Source: Kluyvera sp047971185
GTDB taxonomy: Bacteria > Pseudomonadota > Gammaproteobacteria > Enterobacterales > Enterobacteriaceae
Reading direction: 5' to 3'
NCBI RefSeq assembly: GCF_047971185.1
Contig: NZ_JBKDZH010000035.1
Location: 62,001-126,000, forward strand
DNA length: 64,000 nt
A program made the translations under genes and the position numbers. Shown here piece after piece: positions 60,586 to 64,000 of the stretch (position 1 is its first letter; the number at the start of each line of letters is the position of its first letter). The notes under the pieces are model-generated. The model was not told where the DNA came from and searched no databases. It was given only the letters and a program-made list of their open reading frames with translations.

Positions 60586-61989
60586 GTGAAATACAGTGCT
60601 ATCGTTGCTGCTTTATTACCTCTTCTCGGTCTGCCAGCCGCTCACGCGGAGACCGCCGTTCTCGATAACCGTGCCGCGCAAGGGGATATCACCCAGCCGG
60701 GCGGTGCACGCCGTTTATCTGCCGATCAGACCGAGGCAATTCGCGCCTCCCTCAATAATAAACAGGCCAAAAACGTGATTTTGCTGATTGGCGATGGAAT
60801 GGGCGATTCTGAAATTACCGCCGCCCGCAACTACGCTGAAGGCGCGGGCGGCTATTTTAAAGGTATCGACGCGCTGCCGCTGACCGGCCAGTACACCCAC
60901 TATGCGCTGAACAAAAAGACCGGCAAACCGGACTACGTGACCGATTCCGCCGCATCGGCCACCGCCTGGAGCACCGGCGTGAAGACCTATAACGGCGCGC
61001 TGGGCGTTGATATTCATGAAAAAGATCACCAGACCATTCTGGAGCTGGCGAAGGCCGCAGGGCTGGCAACCGGGAACGTTTCAACCGCCGAACTGCAGGA
61101 CGCGACGCCCGCGGCCCTGATTTCGCATGTCACCTCGCGTAAATGCTACGGCCCGAGCGTCACCAGCGAAAAATGCCCGACCAACGCGCTGGAAAAAGGC
61201 GGCAAAGGCTCGATTACCGAACAGCTGCTGAACGCCCGCCCGGACGTGACGCTGGGCGGCGGCGCGAAAACCTTCGCGGAAACCGCCACCGCCGGCGAGT
61301 GGCAGGGCAAAACCCTGCGCGAACAGGCGCAGGCGCGCGGCTACCAGCTAGTGGATAACGCCACCACGCTGGCAGCTATCACCGAGGCCAATCAGGACAA
61401 ACCGCTGCTGGGGCTGTTCTCTGACGGCAATATGCCGGTGCGCTGGGAAGGGCCAAAGGCCTCTTATCACGGCAACCTCGACAAACCGGTGGTGACCTGC
61501 GCGCCGAATCCGAAGCGTGACGCCAGCGTGCCGACCCTGGCGCAGATGACCGACAAAGCCATCTCGCTGCTGAGCACCAGTGAAAAAGGGTTCTTCCTGC
61601 AGGTTGAAGGCGCGTCCATCGATAAACAGGATCACGCGGCCAACCCGTGCGGCCAGATCGGCGAAACGGTCGATCTCGACGAAGCGGTGCAGAAAGCGCT
61701 GGAATTTGCGAAAAAAGACGGCAATACGCTGGTGATTGTCACCGCCGACCACGCGCACTCCAGCCAGATTATTCCGCCGGAAACCAAAGCGCCGGGCCTG
61801 ACTCAGGCGCTGAACACCAAAGACGGTTCCGTGATGGTGATGAGCTACGGCAACTCGGAAGAAGAGTCGATGGAGCATACCGGCACCCAGCTGCGCATTG
61901 CGGCCTACGGCCCGCATGCCGCTAACGTGGTGGGCCTGACCGATCAGACCGATCTCTACTACACCATGAAAGCCGCCCTGGGGCTGTAA
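60586..61989 (+). CDS. phoA: Alkaline phosphatase
   Basis: 467 residues with a signal peptide (cut near AHAE). Periplasmic zinc/magnesium phosphomonoesterase. The nucleophile serine is in TDSAASATAW (Ser121 of the precursor), and zinc ligands are in LLIGDGMGDSE, EGASIDKQDHAAN, VTADHAHSS and EHTGTQL. Start GTG at 60586 as in E. coli, with GGAGAA upstream. Controlled by the PhoB box just before it; psiF follows. Confidence 0.96.
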   Translation: MKYSAIVAALLPLLGLPAAHAETAVLDNRAAQGDITQPGGARRLSADQTEAIRASLNNKQAKNVILLIGDGMGDSEITAARNYAEGAGGYFKGIDALPLTGQYTHYALNKKTGKPDYVTDSAASATAWSTGVKTYNGALGVDIHEKDHQTILELAKAAGLATGNVSTAELQDATPAALISHVTSRKCYGPSVTSEKCPTNALEKGGKGSITEQLLNARPDVTLGGGAKTFAETATAGEWQGKTLREQAQARGYQLVDNATTLAAITEANQDKPLLGLFSDGNMPVRWEGPKASYHGNLDKPVVTCAPNPKRDASVPTLAQMTDKAISLLSTSEKGFFLQVEGASIDKQDHAANPCGQIGETVDLDEAVQKALEFAKKDGNTLVIVTADHAHSSQIIPPETKAPGLTQALNTKDGSVMVMSYGNSEEESMEHTGTQLRIAAYGPHAANVVGLTDQTDLYYTMKAALGL

Positions 61990-62088
61990 CGCCCCGGCCG
62001 GACCGGCGGCAAATTATCGGCTGCCGGTCTGGTAAAATTCCTGTCAGCGACCAGACTTACAGAGTTCTACTCACAAAAGGATGGTGTA

Positions 62089-62424
62089 ATGAAAATAACA
62101 TTACTGGTTACCCTACTGTGTGGTCTGTTTGCGGCCAGCGCCGTTTCTGCGGCCACCACCGCCGCCGCGCCGGAGAAGACCCTGACGCCGCAGCAGCAGC
62201 GAATGAGCAGCTGTAATCAACAGGCTACCGCCAAAACCCTGAAGGGCGATGAGCGCAAAACCTATATGAGCAGCTGTCTGAAAGGGGAAGGGGCGGCCGC
62301 TGATGGCAAAGCGTTAACGCCGCAGCAGCAGAAAATGAAGGACTGTAACGCGCAGGCGGCTCAGAAGACCCTGAAGGGCGACGAGCGGAAAACCTTTATG
62401 AGTACCTGTCTGAAGAAAAAATAG
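62089..62424 (+). CDS. psiF: PsiF, phosphate-starvation-inducible periplasmic protein
   Basis: 111 residues with a signal peptide (cut near VSAAT). Two tandem PsiF repeats of about 35 residues, each with LTPQQQ-x-M-x-x-CN and TLKGDERKT-x-M-x-x-CLK. Function unknown. Probably cotranscribed with phoA; an imperfect hairpin (61998-62032) lies between them. AAAAGGATG precedes ATG 62089. Confidence 0.92.
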   Translation: MKITLLVTLLCGLFAASAVSAATTAAAPEKTLTPQQQRMSSCNQQATAKTLKGDERKTYMSSCLKGEGAAADGKALTPQQQKMKDCNAQAAQKTLKGDERKTFMSTCLKKK

Positions 62425-62447
62425 GTTCACCGTTTATGGCAAGCTTG

Positions 62448-62477
62448 CTGGCCCGGCACTGTTAGCCGGGCCAGTTT
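62448..62477 (+). terminator. Terminator of psiF
   Basis: CTGGCCCGGC and GCCGGGCCAG form a 10-bp perfect stem with a seven-base loop, followed by TTTC. It lies between the convergent psiF and proC genes. Confidence 0.75.
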
Positions 62478-62479
62478 CA

Positions 62480-63289
62480 TCAGGACTTGCTCATCTTGTC
62501 CGATTTTTCCATGCATTTCGCCATCGCTTCGATCACCGCCGAGCGGAAGCCTTTCTCTTCCAGCACGCGTACCGCTTCGATAGTGGTGCCGCCAGGCGAG
62601 CACACCATGTCTTTCAGTTCGCCCGGATGTTTACCGGTTTCCAGCACCATCTTCGCGGAGCCCATCACCGCCTGGGCGGCAAATTTATAGGCCTGCGCGC
62701 GCGGCATTCCGCCCAGCACGGCGGCATCGGCCATCGCTTCGATAAACATGAACACATAGGCGGGCGCAGAACCGCTGACGCCAACCACTGGATGAATCAT
62801 CGGTTCGGCAATCTCTTCGGCTTCCCCGAAGCAGCGGAAAATATTCAGCACGTCGGCGATATCTTCCGGCGTCACCAGCGCATTTGGCGTAACCGACGTC
62901 ATCCCGGCTTTGACTAGCGACGGGGTGTTTGGCATAGCGCGGACGATTTTACGATCGTGGCCCAGCGCGCGTGCCAGCTGATCGAGGGTCACGCCAGCGG
63001 CAATGGAGACCACCAGTGAATCTTTGTTCAGGCTGGAGGCGATGTCGCTCAGCACCTTCACCATAATGCCCGGTTTGACGGCTCCGAAGACGATATCCGC
63101 GATCTGCGCGACATCCTGCGGGCTTTGCGCCGCGTTAATGCCGAACTTATCGCGCAGCGCGGCGACTTTATCCGGGGAGGGGGTGTAAACCCAAATCTGC
63201 CCAGGAAGTACCTGTCCGCTGGCAATCAGGCCGCCAAGAATGGCTTTTCCCATGTTACCGCAGCCAATGAAGCCAATTTTCTTCTCCAT
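62480..63289 (-). CDS. proC: Pyrroline-5-carboxylate reductase
   Basis: 269 residues, as in E. coli. Last step of proline synthesis. Rossmann motif IGFIGCGNMGKAILGG at the N-terminus; VGVSGSAPAYVFMFIEAMAD and CSPGGTTIEAVRVLE form the active site. Two ATGs stand in tandem (63292, 63289); the second matches the E. coli start and has GGGAG at better spacing. Confidence 0.96.
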   Translation of the reverse strand: MEKKIGFIGCGNMGKAILGGLIASGQVLPGQIWVYTPSPDKVAALRDKFGINAAQSPQDVAQIADIVFGAVKPGIMVKVLSDIASSLNKDSLVVSIAAGVTLDQLARALGHDRKIVRAMPNTPSLVKAGMTSVTPNALVTPEDIADVLNIFRCFGEAEEIAEPMIHPVVGVSGSAPAYVFMFIEAMADAAVLGGMPRAQAYKFAAQAVMGSAKMVLETGKHPGELKDMVCSPGGTTIEAVRVLEEKGFRSAVIEAMAKCMEKSDKMSKS

Positions 63290-63448
63290 CATCTCTCTCC
63301 CTCTGTCTGTTTTTTTCGTAGTGTACTGTTATAGGCCATTCCCGGCGATGGGTAACGTACTTTTGTGACGATGGCTGCACATTATTACGCCCGGGGTCGC
63401 GCTTACCGTATAATCGCCCTTTAAAAGCCAGCGTTAACCGGAGTGAGT

Positions 63449-63901
63449 ATGACGATTTGGGTGGATGCCGACGCGTGTCCGAACGTGATTAAAGAGGTGC
63501 TGTATCGCGCCGCAGACCGTACGCAGATTGAACTGGTGCTGGTGGCGAACCAGTATCTGCGCGTGCCGCCGTCGCGCTTTATCCGCGCCATGGTGGTGCC
63601 GAAGGGGTTTGACGTTGCCGATAATGAAATCGTGCGTCTGTGTCAGCCCGGCGATCTGGTGGTTACCGCCGATATCCCGCTGGCGGCAGAGGTGCTGGAG
63701 AAGGGCGGCGCGGCGCTGAACCCGCGCGGTGAACGCTACAGCGACGCGACCATCCGCGAGCGTCTGACCCTGCGCGACTTTATGGACACCATGCGCTCGA
63801 GCGGTATTCAGACCGGCGGCCCCAGCGCGCTTTCCCAGCGCGACCGCCAGCAGTTTGCCGCCGAGCTCGATAAGTGGCTGCTGGCGGTAAAACGCGGCTG
63901 A
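63449..63901 (+). CDS. yaiI: YaiI, UPF0178 (PIN-like) protein
   Basis: 150 residues. N-terminal MTIWVDADACPNVIKE carries the conserved aspartates of the YqxD/UPF0178 family, distantly PIN-like; ITADIPLAAE-type VVTADIPLA follows. Function not established. CGGAG precedes ATG 63449; an in-frame GTG at 63443 is less likely. Confidence 0.92.
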   Translation: MTIWVDADACPNVIKEVLYRAADRTQIELVLVANQYLRVPPSRFIRAMVVPKGFDVADNEIVRLCQPGDLVVTADIPLAAEVLEKGGAALNPRGERYSDATIRERLTLRDFMDTMRSSGIQTGGPSALSQRDRQQFAAELDKWLLAVKRG

Positions 63902-64000
63902 CGGGATTTCTGTCAGCGGAATGTGCTACCTTTGCCGCGTCGTTCGGCTTGTCAAAGCCTGACGGTTTCATGTACTGTTAGCGCAACGCTTTATGGAATT
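63902..64000. other. Non-coding end of window after yaiI
   Basis: No start codon of a long frame is visible. In E. coli aroL follows yaiI, so this is probably the aroL promoter region; I see no clear TyrR or TrpR box. Confidence 0.4.

Noticed and set aside
1..64000. CRISPR arrays, tRNA or rRNA genes, prophage or integrase modules
   Set aside because: Looked for regularly spaced repeats, cloverleaf-like genes and phage proteins; none seen. The repeats present are REP/BIME or short palindromic elements.

Overview
The window is the chromosome of a member of the Enterobacteriaceae. From hemB at 50.7 kb to yaiI at 63.9 kb, gene order and orientation follow Escherichia coli (hemB, iprA, ampH, sbmA, yaiW, yaiY, yaiZ, ddlA, iraP, phoA, psiF, proC, yaiI). 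Proteins here and in the tau, mmu and hyc blocks look like close E. coli homologues. The DNA is GC-rich with dense GC-rich palindromic repeats, which suggests an Enterobacter/Klebsiella/Kosakonia-like genus, but the genus cannot be fixed from this sequence alone. I saw no rRNA, tRNA, CRISPR array, integrase or intact insertion sequence.

Left part (0-15 kb), accessory sugar-acid catabolism. A fimbrial tip adhesin and a small membrane-anchored winged-helix regulator open the window. Next is a divergent pair, a 752-residue FAD oxidoreductase and an IclR regulator, with an anion:cation symporter-type MFS permease converging on the regulator. Then comes a sialic acid cluster in which nanT-nanE-nanK-nanQ are recognisable. 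The lyase resembles the vertebrate-type N-acetylneuraminate lyase, and the local regulator is RpiR-type rather than GntR-type NanR. A near-identical 34-bp motif sits in front of both the lyase and nanT. An ExuT-like hexuronate permease and an SGNH esterase end the region.

Middle left (15-26 kb), mixed genes. A 76-residue zinc-ribbon protein, a two-PAS diguanylate cyclase, a Bcr/CflA permease and roxA (uL16 arginine hydroxylase) come first. An AT-richer stretch (19.4-23.4 kb) carries an IS1-like zinc-ribbon protein, a periplasmic 5'-nucleotidase, and a chimeric gene joining the first half of a Tsx nucleoside channel to the C-terminal domain of a 5'-nucleotidase. MetJ-controlled mmuPM follows.

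Centre (26-48.9 kb), sulfonate and anaerobic formate metabolism. tauABCD, normally next to hemB in E. coli, is separated from hemB here by about 21 kb. The inserted block holds pflDC (glycyl-radical enzyme and activase), a secreted alpha/beta hydrolase bracketed by two related BIMEs, and a formate hydrogenlyase locus (fhlA, hypEDCBA, divergent hycABCDEFGH-methyltransferase-hycI), plus a probable two-domain ornithine-lipid synthase (OlsF type). The hyp/hyc intergenic region has back-to-back sigma-54 promoters and a perfect FhlA-type inverted repeat. The hyc operon carries two insertions: a 116-bp palindromic element between hycE and hycF, and a SAM methyltransferase gene between hycH and hycI.

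Right part (49-64 kb), conserved core. Genes serve heme synthesis, peptide uptake (sbmA-yaiW), cell-wall enzymes (ampH, ddlA), the RpoS anti-adaptor iraP, and the Pho-regulated phoA-psiF with a clear PhoB box. Differences from E. coli are an MdtG-like efflux gene between ddlA and iraP, and no diguanylate cyclase gene (dgcC/adrA) between psiF and proC.
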